From: Dichloromethanomonas sp964477085
GTDB taxonomy: Bacteria; Bacillota; Desulfitobacteriia; Desulfitobacteriales; Syntrophobotulaceae
NCBI GenBank assembly: GCA_964477085.1
Contig: CAYZDF010000006.1
Coordinates: 1-64,000, forward strand
Reading direction: 5' to 3'
Length of the DNA stretch: 64,000 bases
The translations under genes were made by a program, and so were the position numbers. Below the pieces are notes generated by a model that saw only the letters and a program-made list of their open reading frames with translations, did not search any database and had not been told where the DNA came from. This document shows positions 34,109-43,300 of the stretch, one piece after another. Position 1 is the stretch's first letter, and each line of letters starts with the position of its first letter.

Positions 34109-35266
34109 TTGTCTCTTTGGAAATGGAAGGCCATTGATCAAAAAGGAATAACCCATCAGGGATTATGGGAAGAGCAAGATGACCAAGTCATTCTATCATC
34201 CCTAGCGCATAAGAGGTTATACCCTGTATCCATCAAACGTCTTTTTTTTCGGTCGCTATTGTTGGGAAGGGGATATAATCACAAATTGTATTGGGCACGA
34301 ACGGCTCGTAAAATAGGGACATTGCTGGAAGCAGGTATTCCACTGCTCACCATTACAGATATCATGGCTGCAAAAGAAGCCTGTCCTTACCGACAAAATC
34401 AGTGGCAGAAGGTCAGTGATTCTATTCAAGCAGGTAAGGACTTGTCCAGAAGTCTTAGAGAATTCAATCCCCCTCCGGGAAATTTTCTGGAAGCCATGGT
34501 TCAGGCCGGTGAGAGAAGTGGAACGCTTGACTCTTGTTTATTGGAAACTGCGGGGCAGATGGAAGAAGAATACTTCTTTGATAAGAAGATTAAAGCCACC
34601 TTATTCTACCCCATGCTCCTTTTAGGCATTGCTCTGACAGTGGTCTATGTCTTAAGTCGCTTTGTTCTACCTATGTATGAAGAACTATTTTCTGGACTTC
34701 ATGCCGAACTACCTATGCTGACGAGGATATTATTCGAAGTGGGAACGGTAATGCCTTACTTCATTGTGGGAAGCGCGACTTTGGGGATGGTTATGATTTT
34801 CCTGCGGAAAGGGAAGGTCATCTCTCTGCCGGGGACAGGAAATATATTGAGGTTTAGAGCCTTAATGCAATTCAGTACGGTATTGTACCGGTTATTAGAA
34901 TCAGGTCTGCCACTCCTGCAATGTGTAAATCTAATGGAAGAGATTACACAGAACGAACAGCTTAATAAAATTATTGTTAGGTTGAAGTACACCGTACAGG
35001 AAGGAAAGAGAATATCACCGGTATTCCGGACCAATGGGTATTTCCCAATAGAAGCAGCAATGATGCTGGAGGTTGCCGAAGAATCTGGGAGACTGGATGA
35101 GATGCTGAAGTACAGTGCCACATACTTTAGAAAAGAACTGGAAGAACAATTGGCAATGTACTCGCGAGTGTTAGAACCCGTTTTAGTTTTGGGTATGGCT
35201 GGTATGGTAGCGATTGTTGCCCTGGGCGTTTTGTTACCGATCTTTAACCTAAGTACCCATATTTAA
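34109..35266 (+). CDS. GspF/PilC-type inner-membrane platform protein
   Basis: 385 residues from TTG 34109 with GAGGAGG upstream. Two T2SSF repeats (LYWARTARKIGTLLEAGIPLL and LMQFSTVLYRLLESGLPLLQ), with membrane helices at about 170-190, 220-240 and 360-380, exactly the PilC layout. Follows the ATPase after 185 bp of AT-rich sequence with no obvious signal. Confidence 0.95.
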   Translation: MSLWKWKAIDQKGITHQGLWEEQDDQVILSSLAHKRLYPVSIKRLFFRSLLLGRGYNHKLYWARTARKIGTLLEAGIPLLTITDIMAAKEACPYRQNQWQKVSDSIQAGKDLSRSLREFNPPPGNFLEAMVQAGERSGTLDSCLLETAGQMEEEYFFDKKIKATLFYPMLLLGIALTVVYVLSRFVLPMYEELFSGLHAELPMLTRILFEVGTVMPYFIVGSATLGMVMIFLRKGKVISLPGTGNILRFRALMQFSTVLYRLLESGLPLLQCVNLMEEITQNEQLNKIIVRLKYTVQEGKRISPVFRTNGYFPIEAAMMLEVAEESGRLDEMLKYSATYFRKELEEQLAMYSRVLEPVLVLGMAGMVAIVALGVLLPIFNLSTHI

Positions 35267-35294
35267 TAATTATGAAAGATGAGGTTGGTAAAAG

Positions 35295-35759
35295 ATGGTG
35301 TCAAAAAAAGAGTATGGATTCACCTTATTGGAAATTATGCTGGTTGTCGTGATCCTTTCCGTGTTAGCTGCGGTAGCAGTTCCCAGGTTGGCGGACAGTT
35401 CGGAAAGTGCCAGAGAAAAGGCAGACATCACAACGGGGAGAGAGGTTATGTCTGCTCTGGACAGGTATCAGATAGAGACCGGTCATTATCCGCTTTTAGA
35501 AGAGTTAGAGGCTGTTAACGGAGAGGTTAAGGGCGACTTCTTTATACCCGTTTACATCAAGAAATTAGATTGTTCTGTTACCCAACAGAATGCGGACGAT
35601 GAGAAGAAAGGGTTTGGTATTGCCGAATTGAGTGGTGCAGGTAATGAAAATTTTGTACCATCTCATCTCATCATGATTTTATTGACCACTGATGGATCAG
35701 CTGCTGAAGTAAAAGTCTATGACCGTACACTAGCGAATGTTATCTGGTCTTCGATATGA
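35295..35759 (+). CDS. type IV pilin / pseudopilin
   Basis: 154 residues. Signature KEYG-FTLLEIMLVVVILSVLA with Glu at +5, then a helix with the usual Ala/Val-rich pattern and PRL. The C-terminal domain contains a single cysteine. It is the best candidate for a major pilin in the window, being the longest classical type IVa-like signature. It sits 28 bp after PilC. Confidence 0.85.
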   Translation: MVSKKEYGFTLLEIMLVVVILSVLAAVAVPRLADSSESAREKADITTGREVMSALDRYQIETGHYPLLEELEAVNGEVKGDFFIPVYIKKLDCSVTQQNADDEKKGFGIAELSGAGNENFVPSHLIMILLTTDGSAAEVKVYDRTLANVIWSSI

Positions 35760-35782
35760 TTAGGAAAAGAGGTCTTTGAAAA

Positions 35783-36535
35783 ATGACGCTGGTCTATGTC
35801 GTAATCTGTGGTGTCCTTGGTCTAGTAATCGGTAGTTTCCTGAATGTGGTTATCTTTAGAGTTCCCAATGGTGATTCTATTGTCTCACCTGGTTCTCACT
35901 GTCCGGAATGCGGCCATTTTCTCCGTCCCTGGGAATTGATCCCCGTTATTAGTTATCTAATCCTTGCCGGAAGATGCCGTAAATGCGGAACGGCAATTTC
36001 CTGGAGACACCCAGCAATCGAATTGATGACTGGACTATTATTCATCTTTACTTATTTGGCTAGGGTAGAAAGAACGACTTTTGGCCTGATCCTGGATTTG
36101 GTCTTCGTCTCTTTGCTCATTGCCTTAACCTTTATTGATATCGATACCTTTCGTCTTCCTGATGTCTTGGTCATTCTCGTTGCTGCTTTAGCAATGATTA
36201 ACACCATGGTTACGGATCAGCCGGCCCTTACCAGCAGCTTGTTGGGAGCACTGGGTGTAGGTAGTGTCTTTCTCCTGATTGCCTACTTTTATCCGGATGG
36301 AATGGGCTTCGGAGATGTCAAATTTGTGGCGGCTCTCGGACTCTACATTGGGTCTCCTGGGATTTTTCTCGGTGTCTTCATCGCCAGTTTGCTTGGCGTT
36401 ATTATCGGGGGATTTAGCATTATCATCAATAAAAAAGATCTTAAAGATCCAATTCCATTCGGCCCATTTTTAGCTGCAGGTGTATTGGTAATGTTGCTTT
36501 TACAAGAAAAGATATTTGCTAATTTTAATATTTGA
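35783..36535 (+). CDS. prepilin peptidase / N-methyltransferase
   Basis: 250 residues. N-terminal GSFLNVVIFRVP and two zinc-binding CxxC pairs (CPECGH and CRKCGT) mark the bifunctional form. The aspartyl-protease residues lie in IDIDTFRLPD and GMGFGDVKF. About seven or eight membrane helices. Cleaves the pseudopilin signals listed here and methylates the new N-terminus. Confidence 0.96.
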   Translation: MTLVYVVICGVLGLVIGSFLNVVIFRVPNGDSIVSPGSHCPECGHFLRPWELIPVISYLILAGRCRKCGTAISWRHPAIELMTGLLFIFTYLARVERTTFGLILDLVFVSLLIALTFIDIDTFRLPDVLVILVAALAMINTMVTDQPALTSSLLGALGVGSVFLLIAYFYPDGMGFGDVKFVAALGLYIGSPGIFLGVFIASLLGVIIGGFSIIINKKDLKDPIPFGPFLAAGVLVMLLLQEKIFANFNI

Positions 36536-36567
36536 GAGAATAGTTAAAGGCCTGAAAGAGGGAAGAT

Positions 36568-37974
36568 ATGGGCAAGGACAGGAACCCTATAATTATTTAT
36601 ATCGGACAGAGGGAAGTGCGATTCCTGCGGGAGTACAAGCATCGATGGGGACGAAGGACAACTGTCCACTATGAGAGTGTTGCTTGTGAAACTGGCTTCA
36701 TAAATGGAACCTTAAATGCAGCTTGTCCGTTCTTGTCCGCAATTGTCAAGGCTTATCGGGAAAAGACTTTTTGTAAGAGTTTTGGCAAGAAAGTTCCAGT
36801 CTATTTAATCATCCCCTTTCACAATGGTCTGATTCGTCGGTTCAAAATGCCTTGGATCAAAAAGAAAGATCGGGACTCAGCTATTCGTTATTATATCCGG
36901 CAGGAGATTCCAATATTAACTGAGGACTTTGCTCTGGACTATAAAGTTGATGAGGATGAATCCAAGGATTACCTCGAAATCCAGTTATGTGCCGTTCGTA
37001 ACGATGTGATCAAAGGTTATGCCGAATGTCTGTCCCAAGCGGGATATGACATTAGAGGGGGAGAGTATCTACTCTTAGCCCTGGGAGATTTTATTGCTTC
37101 ACAAAATATTGAAGAAGAGGGAGAACTAAGAAATAGGAACGAGAAAAGCATTTGCATATTTACTCTGGGTGAGAACAGAGTTCAATACATCATATTTGAA
37201 GGCGGGTTCCCTCAGGTTGTCAGAGAGAGCGATCTGAATGAAATCGAAGCAGCGAAGTATCATCTGTATATGATGCTTAAGGATAATGAGAGTCCTCTCC
37301 AAGCTGTTTTCACAGATGACAGTCCTCAAACCCGTATGCTTGCCAATCAGTTGATCGATCAGGGATTGGTGAAAGAAAACAGAGTGTTAGGATATTCCGT
37401 CAATAAAGGCGAAGGAGTATATAACGATAAAAGTGATATAAGCCATATTAGCTTGGATCAATTGGTATTACAGAAGGCGTTGAAAAGAACTAAAGACAAG
37501 CGGAGTTTCAATCTCTGTAAGACCTTATTGCGTCCCATAAAAGTCAGATTGCTTTTAAACTTGGTGGGAACATCTCTAATTTCTTTATTTCTCTTAGGGG
37601 GAGGATTGGGGTATCCGCTGTGGCAGGATTATCACCAAATACAGGAGGATATAAAGCTCCTTCAGGAGGAGATCAAGCTTATCCATAATGATCCGGATCA
37701 GATGACCTGGGAGGTGTGGCAGCAGGAACATAAAGCATCTTGTGATAATCTCCAAAGTATTCAGGGTGCCATCCACTATTTGGATCAGGAAATGGTAGTA
37801 ACCAAACTCAACTACAAACAAGGAACGCTCTTTCTTTGGCTGGAATGTCAGCAGAATACCTCCATCACCAGTTTAATCGGAAATCTAATGGCAGAAGGCT
37901 GGAAAGAACCAACCCTGCTGGACTATCAGTATGTCAAAAACCGAATATCCTGCTGTTTGAGTGTGCAGAGGTGA
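36568..37974 (+). CDS. PilM-PilN fusion-like (GspL-like) pilus alignment protein
   Basis: 468 residues. Residues 1-~300 are a divergent PilM/GspL-type actin-like domain (IIIYIGQREVRFLREY, LIIPFHNGLIRRFKMP, IRYYIRQEIPILTEDFALDY, ICIFTLGENRVQYIIF). Residues ~328-352 are a membrane helix, followed by a coiled coil and a small C-terminal PilN-like domain. It thus combines in one chain what the cluster at 23.4 kb encodes as two proteins. A PilO-like gene follows directly. Confidence 0.75.
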   Translation: MGKDRNPIIIYIGQREVRFLREYKHRWGRRTTVHYESVACETGFINGTLNAACPFLSAIVKAYREKTFCKSFGKKVPVYLIIPFHNGLIRRFKMPWIKKKDRDSAIRYYIRQEIPILTEDFALDYKVDEDESKDYLEIQLCAVRNDVIKGYAECLSQAGYDIRGGEYLLLALGDFIASQNIEEEGELRNRNEKSICIFTLGENRVQYIIFEGGFPQVVRESDLNEIEAAKYHLYMMLKDNESPLQAVFTDDSPQTRMLANQLIDQGLVKENRVLGYSVNKGEGVYNDKSDISHISLDQLVLQKALKRTKDKRSFNLCKTLLRPIKVRLLLNLVGTSLISLFLLGGGLGYPLWQDYHQIQEDIKLLQEEIKLIHNDPDQMTWEVWQQEHKASCDNLQSIQGAIHYLDQEMVVTKLNYKQGTLFLWLECQQNTSITSLIGNLMAEGWKEPTLLDYQYVKNRISCCLSVQR

Positions 37975-37997
37975 ATAATCACAAGAGGGTTGATTTG

Positions 37998-38519
37998 ATG
38001 ATAAATCAGGTGTTGAAGACCAACCGCATACTAAGAACCATCGATCAGTTGACTCCGGATAGGATTTTACTGATAGGCGTTATTGCTTTGGTGTTATCCA
38101 GTATAGTCTTTTGTGCGGGTGTCTTACTGCCATTGGACCATAGTATCAAGCAAAGCCAGGACGTCCAAGTGACTCTTCAGTCTGAGGTGAATACCTTGAA
38201 AGATTATCTCCAGAGTTTACAAAGTCAGGCTGTTAAACAGTCCCAGATTCCGGAAACAGTAGAATACTTGAGAAAGTATTTTATTTTGAAAGGTTTAAGT
38301 ATTGAGGAGATCCTCATCCCTTCGCTATCTGTGCCTAAGAGACAGAGTATAAGTCCTGTTGTTTTGAAAGTAACGGCGATAGGTGAAAGAGAAGCCCTTC
38401 TTGGCGCAGTGAGCGATCTGCAAAACAATCCTACATACCCTTTTATGATTCAGGACCTGACTATTCAGCAACAAAGAGCACAGATAAACATCAAATTACT
38501 GGCACATGACCAACCCTGA
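37998..38519 (+). CDS. PilO-like pilus alignment protein (second copy)
   Basis: 173 residues from ATG 37998, preceded by AGAGGG. Membrane helix at about 24-44 (ILLIGVIALVLSSIVFCAG), coiled coil ~50-80, then a PilO/GspM-like domain (VVLKVTAIGEREALLGAVSDLQ). Only 23 bp after the PilM-PilN fusion; together they make a second alignment module. Confidence 0.75.
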   Translation: MINQVLKTNRILRTIDQLTPDRILLIGVIALVLSSIVFCAGVLLPLDHSIKQSQDVQVTLQSEVNTLKDYLQSLQSQAVKQSQIPETVEYLRKYFILKGLSIEEILIPSLSVPKRQSISPVVLKVTAIGEREALLGAVSDLQNNPTYPFMIQDLTIQQQRAQINIKLLAHDQP

Positions 38520-38552
38520 TACCATATAGTGGAAAACGGGAGGTGGTTTGTT

Positions 38553-39035
38553 GTGAAGCAATATACCATTAAATCAGGAGATAATTTTTTTCGTCTTTCC
38601 AAGCAGATTGGTTGCTGTTGGCAAGATTTTATTAATATCAATCCAGGTATCGATCCTTGTCAACTTCAAGTCGGTCAGAAAATAAACGTTCCGGCGGTGA
38701 TTGTTGCCAATCAGCCTGCGGGTGGATGTGCAGAATTCGCAGCCAATGGGAATAATGGGCGTTGTGATGATGTGTTCGTGGAAGTTGAAGGAGTCAAATT
38801 CAGGGTTACACGAATAGGGGAGCCGTCTATACCTCATGAAGTTCATTTAATCCTCCCACGTACTGAGATCAGAAAGGTTGAGCACCCCGGGAGTGGAGTG
38901 ATTGAAACTTCCATCATGCTAAGCAATATCAATATTGTTAATTCACCCCGTTTTGAAGGGGAAGGTTCTAATATCCCAGAGATTCAACAGAGCGAGAATA
39001 ATACTCAGACTTTTATGATTGAAGATACCCGATAA
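38553..39035 (+). CDS. LysM domain protein
   Basis: 160 residues from GTG 38553 with GGGAGGTGG just upstream. Residues 1-47 are a LysM fold (YTIKSGDNFFRLSKQIGC, WQDFININPGIDPCQL, VGQKINVP), a peptidoglycan-binding module. The remaining ~110 residues are not recognised. No signal peptide is evident, which is odd for a wall-binding protein; SafA-type spore proteins also lack one. Last gene of the pilus transcript, followed by a terminator. Confidence 0.75.
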   Translation: MKQYTIKSGDNFFRLSKQIGCCWQDFININPGIDPCQLQVGQKINVPAVIVANQPAGGCAEFAANGNNGRCDDVFVEVEGVKFRVTRIGEPSIPHEVHLILPRTEIRKVEHPGSGVIETSIMLSNINIVNSPRFEGEGSNIPEIQQSENNTQTFMIEDTR

Positions 39036-39193
39036 AGGATAAACTGGATAAAGAATTCAAGGTGAGAACAAACTACCTTAGAAGAACAAATAAGAAAACA
39101 AGTACCATACAAAAAAACTAGTAGACCGATACATTAAACACTGATTTAAAATAGGCTGTGTGCAGCGATCGATATGGTACGGAGCCAGCTAAG

Positions 39194-39226
39194 AAGCTTG
39201 TCTAACGTGGGCAAGCTTTTCTGTTT
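39194..39226 (+). terminator. terminator of the pilus/LysM operon
   Basis: AAGCTTG (39194-39200) pairs with CAAGCTT (39212-39218), followed by TTCTGTTT. Confidence 0.75.
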
Positions 39227-39283
39227 ATGCTTGGGAAAAAAAGAGGAATAAAAAGAGAAGGAGATGTCCTTATCACTTTTTAG

Positions 39284-39315
39284 ATGCAAAAAAAGCTTGT
39301 TTTTTAGAACAAGCT
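39284..39315 (-). terminator. terminator of the MFS gene
   Basis: Minus strand AGCTTGTT (complement of 39308-39315) pairs with AACAAGCT (complement of 39294-39301), followed by a T7 run (complement of 39287-39293). The 39.04-39.41 kb gap holds only this and the opposing terminator. Confidence 0.8.
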
Positions 39316-39409
39316 ATAAAAAAATTTTAGAATTTATTGTCGCTATTAACAAGATTCATAGCTGATTTTGATTTGTACAAGAATAATTCTTATATCGCTT
39401 CACATTTCC

Positions 39410-40639
39410 TTAGGCATTATTGGTAATGGAGGTTTCATTTTTCTTTATGGCAGGTTTCTCCAAAATAAAGGTTAGACCAACAGAGATTAAACAGAGCAGA
39501 GCTGCTATCAAATAAGCAATTTGATAAGTTTGTGTTAAATCGACGATTCTGCCAGCCATAATAGGTCCAACTACGCCACCCAGACCCCAGGCAGTAAACA
39601 CAAGACCGTAATTCACCCCTCCATTTTTTGTGCCAAAATAATCATACGTAGCGGAAGGGAAAAGGGAGAGGAGAGAACCATAGCCGAGACCGGCCAGTGA
39701 AGCCCCAAGAGCAATCAGAAACGGAGTATCATAGAAACTAAACATTAACATATTAATAGCCTGGAGACCAAAGAACAATCTCATGGTAAAACTGCGACCA
39801 ATTTTATCTGAGAGCCAACCCGCCAGTACACGTCCACCGGCGTTAAAAACGGCTAATAAGGCGACCATCGCATATCCCCAGGACACCCCTGCCTGAGTCT
39901 TGGTAATTGAGGAGAGCTGTCCAATAATCATCAGACCGGCAGTGGCTCCCGAACCTAACATGATCCATAAAAGATAAAATTGGTTTTGTTTAAGCATCTC
40001 CCTCCAGGAATAATCTTTCTTAGTAAGTGAGAGGGATTTGTTTGTTTGGTCTGTTTGAGAGACGACAGGTATTTTTAGAAATTGGGCTAATATTACTATA
40101 ATTAATAAAAACAAAAATCCTTCATAGCGAAAAGCTTCTTTAATAGTTAAATTACTGATCAAGTTGTGAGTTAATGGTGCAATATATATTGCGGCCAGAC
40201 CGAAACCGGCTACAACGATGCCTGAAATGAGACCTTTCCTTTCAGCGGGAAACCATTTAACAGCAGCAGGCGTTGCTGCAGAATAACCTAAACCTATTCC
40301 CGCTCCCGTAAGTAATCCAAAGGTTAGGATTAAGATGTTAAGAGACTCGGTAAAACTGCTTAAGATTAAGCCTCCACCAGCGAATACTCCTCCAAGAGTA
40401 GCTATAAGTCGTGGGCCGTATCTGTCCTGTAATTTTCCGGCGGGAACCATCATGAGTGCAAAAACCAGGCATGCTACGGTATAAGGCAAAGCAGCTTCTG
40501 TTTTTGTCCAGTGGAATTGTTCGCTTAGTGCAGCAGCAAAGACGCTCCAAGTATAGAGTACACCTAAGGCCAAATTGATTCCAGTACCTGCAAAGGTTAC
40601 GAGCCATCCCTTTTTTAAATGAGTGTTCAACAAAATCAT
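39410..40639 (-). CDS. OFA-family MFS transporter (oxalate/formate antiporter-like)
   Basis: About 409 residues with 12 membrane helices. The N-terminal WLVTFAGTGINLALGVLYTWSVF and GKLQDRYGPR after helix 2 are typical of the OFA family of monocarboxylate or dicarboxylate transporters. Start taken at the ATG at 40637-40639; two TTG codons directly after it fit the AGGGGA ribosome site equally well. The substrate cannot be told. Divergent from aroQ. Confidence 0.88.
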   Translation of the reverse strand: MILLNTHLKKGWLVTFAGTGINLALGVLYTWSVFAAALSEQFHWTKTEAALPYTVACLVFALMMVPAGKLQDRYGPRLIATLGGVFAGGGLILSSFTESLNILILTFGLLTGAGIGLGYSAATPAAVKWFPAERKGLISGIVVAGFGLAAIYIAPLTHNLISNLTIKEAFRYEGFLFLLIIVILAQFLKIPVVSQTDQTNKSLSLTKKDYSWREMLKQNQFYLLWIMLGSGATAGLMIIGQLSSITKTQAGVSWGYAMVALLAVFNAGGRVLAGWLSDKIGRSFTMRLFFGLQAINMLMFSFYDTPFLIALGASLAGLGYGSLLSLFPSATYDYFGTKNGGVNYGLVFTAWGLGGVVGPIMAGRIVDLTQTYQIAYLIAALLCLISVGLTFILEKPAIKKNETSITNNA

Positions 40640-40886
40640 TCCCCTTTCTAACTCCTCAATGTTGTGATATCGCCCTATCACTTTCTAAATATTATTTGAA
40701 TATATACTAATTATTGTTTTGTATTTTAACAGATATATATTTCTTTTTATGGTAAATTCTTTGAAATGATGTTATTCCCCATCTCAAGAGTAAGGAAACG
40801 AGTTTGAGTGGTAAATCATTGCTTTCGCATTTACAATGGTGTATAACAGAGCTAATAAAACTAATTCTACACCACAAGGAGAGATT

Positions 40887-41357
40887 ATGAATAAGATTTA
40901 TGTATTACACGGTGTCAATCTTCATTTACTTGGAGTAAGAGAACCAGAGATTTATGGAAAGATGAGTCTTGAAGAACTAAATCAAAAGATCATGGCCATG
41001 AGTGTAGATAATCAACAAATTGTAGATTGTCGGCAAACGAATCACGAAGGCCAACTAGTAGATTGGATTACTGAGCTATCACCATCAGATTTTCTGATTA
41101 TCAATCCTGGTGCCTGGACCCATACCAGCTATGCCATCTTTGATGCCATCAAGGGTGTGAATGTACCAGCCTTGGAAGTACATATTTCCAACATTCATGC
41201 CAGGGAAGGTTTCCGCTCCCATTCGGTTATCGCCGGAGCCTGTATCGGCCAGATCAGCGGTCTGGGTACGGATAGTTATTTACTGGCCTTAGCTTATGCC
41301 GTCGAGTTTCAGAAATATCGTCAGAAAGAAGGCGTTGGTGATTCTGAGGTTAAATAA
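40887..41357 (+). CDS. aroQ: type II 3-dehydroquinate dehydratase
   Basis: 156 residues from ATG 40887 after AAGGAGAG. Type II motifs: REPEIYG with the catalytic tyrosine, TNHEGQLVDWI, INPGAWTHTSYA, EVHISNIHAREGFRSHS and IGQISGLG. The first loop reads GVNLHLLG where most enzymes have GPNLNLLG, so two usually conserved positions differ. Trans-elimination to 3-dehydroshikimate. Begins the conserved aroQ-pepP-efp order. Confidence 0.93.
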   Translation: MNKIYVLHGVNLHLLGVREPEIYGKMSLEELNQKIMAMSVDNQQIVDCRQTNHEGQLVDWITELSPSDFLIINPGAWTHTSYAIFDAIKGVNVPALEVHISNIHAREGFRSHSVIAGACIGQISGLGTDSYLLALAYAVEFQKYRQKEGVGDSEVK

Positions 41358-42402
41358 ACTCCGTCAAAAGATGGTTGACCATCAAATAGAGGCTTTGCTT
41401 GCTAAATCCAACTCCAATGTGTACTATCTGAGCGGGTTTACAGGTACAAATGCCACGTTGTTTATCACACTTAGCAAGTGTTACCTTTTGACTGATTTCA
41501 GATACACTGAGCAGGCCGGCAATCAGTCTCCGGACTTTGAAATCATGCGGGAAGATCAGGAACCCCTACGTAAGATTTCTGAATTAGCACGAGGATTAAA
41601 TAACATTGGTATTGAAGAAGAAGCTATTTCGTGGGCAGACTATCGAAAAACTAAAGAAATGTTAAGGGATTGTGATTTAAGATATGCTTCCGAAATATTG
41701 CGGGAATTAAGACAGGTTAAGGACGAATCAGAAATAGCAATCTTGCGTCAAGCTATTCAGATTACAGATGAAGCATTTCTATCTGTCATAGATAAGATTA
41801 AACCTGGGGCCGTCGAAGCAGAGATCAGCCTGGAGTTGGAGATCAGCCTGCGCAGGCTGGGGGCTAGTGGGCGGTCTTTCGACTATATTGTAGCATCGGG
41901 CAAACGCTCAGCAATGCCTCATGGTGTAGCATCTACAAAAAAAATTGAAACAAATGAGCTAGTGACTTTGGATTTTGGGGCAATATATAAAATGTACTGC
42001 TCAGATCTCACACGGACTATTTTTGTGGGACACCCAGAAGCTAAACACAGAGAAATCTACGACATAGTTCTCGAAGCCCAGCAAACAGCTATCCGGGCAC
42101 TTAAGCCGGGAATGACAGGGAAAGAAGCAGATGGAATTGCACGGGATGTTATCAGTCAGGCAGGTTACGGTGATTACTTTGGTCATGGACTCGGTCATTC
42201 GTTGGGAATCGATATTCATGAGAATCCAAGGCTCAATACCAGAGAGAATAAAGTCCTGGAACAGGGTATGGTTGTAACCGTTGAACCAGGGATCTATATT
42301 CCTGATTGGGGTGGAGTCAGGATTGAAGATGTTGTCCTTGTGACAAATTTTGGCGTCGAAGTCTTGACACGAGCACCAAAGCAGTTCATTATTATTGATT
42401 AG
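41338..42402 (+). CDS. pepP: Xaa-Pro aminopeptidase (M24B)
   Basis: 354 residues. Best start GTG 41338 (MILRLNKLRQKM), with AAGAAGG before it and a 20-bp overlap with aroQ; a farther frame opening at 41296 has no site. An N-terminal creatinase-like domain (about 1-120), then the pita-bread catalytic domain. Metal ligands: DFGAIYKMYCSDLTRT, GHGLGHSLGIDIHENP, VEPGIYI and the late GGVRIEDVV. Removes N-terminal residues penultimate to proline. Confidence 0.95.
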   Translation: MILRLNKLRQKMVDHQIEALLAKSNSNVYYLSGFTGTNATLFITLSKCYLLTDFRYTEQAGNQSPDFEIMREDQEPLRKISELARGLNNIGIEEEAISWADYRKTKEMLRDCDLRYASEILRELRQVKDESEIAILRQAIQITDEAFLSVIDKIKPGAVEAEISLELEISLRRLGASGRSFDYIVASGKRSAMPHGVASTKKIETNELVTLDFGAIYKMYCSDLTRTIFVGHPEAKHREIYDIVLEAQQTAIRALKPGMTGKEADGIARDVISQAGYGDYFGHGLGHSLGIDIHENPRLNTRENKVLEQGMVVTVEPGIYIPDWGGVRIEDVVLVTNFGVEVLTRAPKQFIIID

Positions 42403-42452
42403 GAATAATAATACATAAGAATCTATTACTAAATTACAGGAGGATCAGCAAG

Positions 42453-43010
42453 ATGATTTCTTCAAATGAATTTAAAACGGGTGTAACAATTGAAATTGAT
42501 GGTGATGTTTATCAGATAATCGAATTCCAACATGTTAAACCAGGTAAAGGCTCGCCTTTCGTCCGTACCAAGATTAAAAATGTAAGAACCGGCGGAGTCA
42601 CAGAAAGAAGATTCAATGCTGGTGAAAAAGTGGAAAGAGCTCGTTTAGACCGTCGGGAGATGCAGTACCTCTATAAAGATGGTGAGCAGTTTGTGGTGAT
42701 GGATAACGAGAGTTTCGAACAAATTATGCTGACAGAAGCACAGATCGGTGATGAAGTGAAGTGGCTCAAAGAGAATATGAACTTAGGTGTATTACTCTAT
42801 AATAATGAAGTTATCGGTGTTGATCTTCCTAATTCAGTAGAATTAAAAGTCATTGAAACTGAACCTGGCGTCAAGGGTGATACTGCTACCGGCGGCTCCA
42901 AAGCAGCTATCGTAGAAACGGGTGCATCTGTCCAAGTTCCTTTCTTTATTAATGAAGGAGATGTTCTGATAATCGATACCCGAACTGGGACTTACGTTTC
43001 AAGAGCATAA
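42453..43010 (+). CDS. efp: elongation factor P
   Basis: 185 residues, three OB/KOW-like domains. Start ATG 42453 after AGGAGGATCAGCAAG. The loop tip is PGKGSPFVRTK; lysine lies in the position modified in other EF-P proteins. C-terminal GDVLIIDTRTGTYVSRA is typical. Rescues ribosomes stalled at polyproline. Confidence 0.98.
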   Translation: MISSNEFKTGVTIEIDGDVYQIIEFQHVKPGKGSPFVRTKIKNVRTGGVTERRFNAGEKVERARLDRREMQYLYKDGEQFVVMDNESFEQIMLTEAQIGDEVKWLKENMNLGVLLYNNEVIGVDLPNSVELKVIETEPGVKGDTATGGSKAAIVETGASVQVPFFINEGDVLIIDTRTGTYVSRA

Positions 43011-43114
43011 GTAATTAGGATAAAATACAATAATTTAAAGTATAATTAAAGAGTATTAGTATAAGGATTAGATCAAAAGAAATTTCGTTGTTTAGATTAA
43101 TCTTAATAGCATAT

Positions 43115-43160
43115 GTCCATACCGATTGCGTCTTAGCAGTTGGTATGGACATTTTAATTT
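43115..43160 (+). terminator. intrinsic terminator after efp
   Basis: GTCCATACC (43115-43123) pairs with GGTATGGAC (43142-43150), followed by ATTTTAATTTTT. Confidence 0.85.
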
Positions 43161-43256
43161 TTCTCTATTTCTTCCGAAAAGCTTCTTGGAAAAATCTTAG
43201 GACAACCTGGTTTTTATTTCTTTTTTCGAAAAAAGAATCCTAAAACAATTCTAAAA

Positions 43257-43277
43257 ATAAAATCTGGGACATACCTT
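43257..43277 (+). promoter_or_regulatory. candidate sigma-E promoter of the spoIIIA operon
   Basis: CATACCTT (43270-43277) resembles the sigma-E -10 (CATACAnT), and an ATA-containing -35 candidate lies upstream in AAATAAAATC. spoIIIA is sigma-E-controlled in Bacillus. The separation from the start (24 bp) is suitable. Confidence 0.4.
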
Positions 43278-43300
43278 CTTAGTACAGAGGAGGTATAAAG

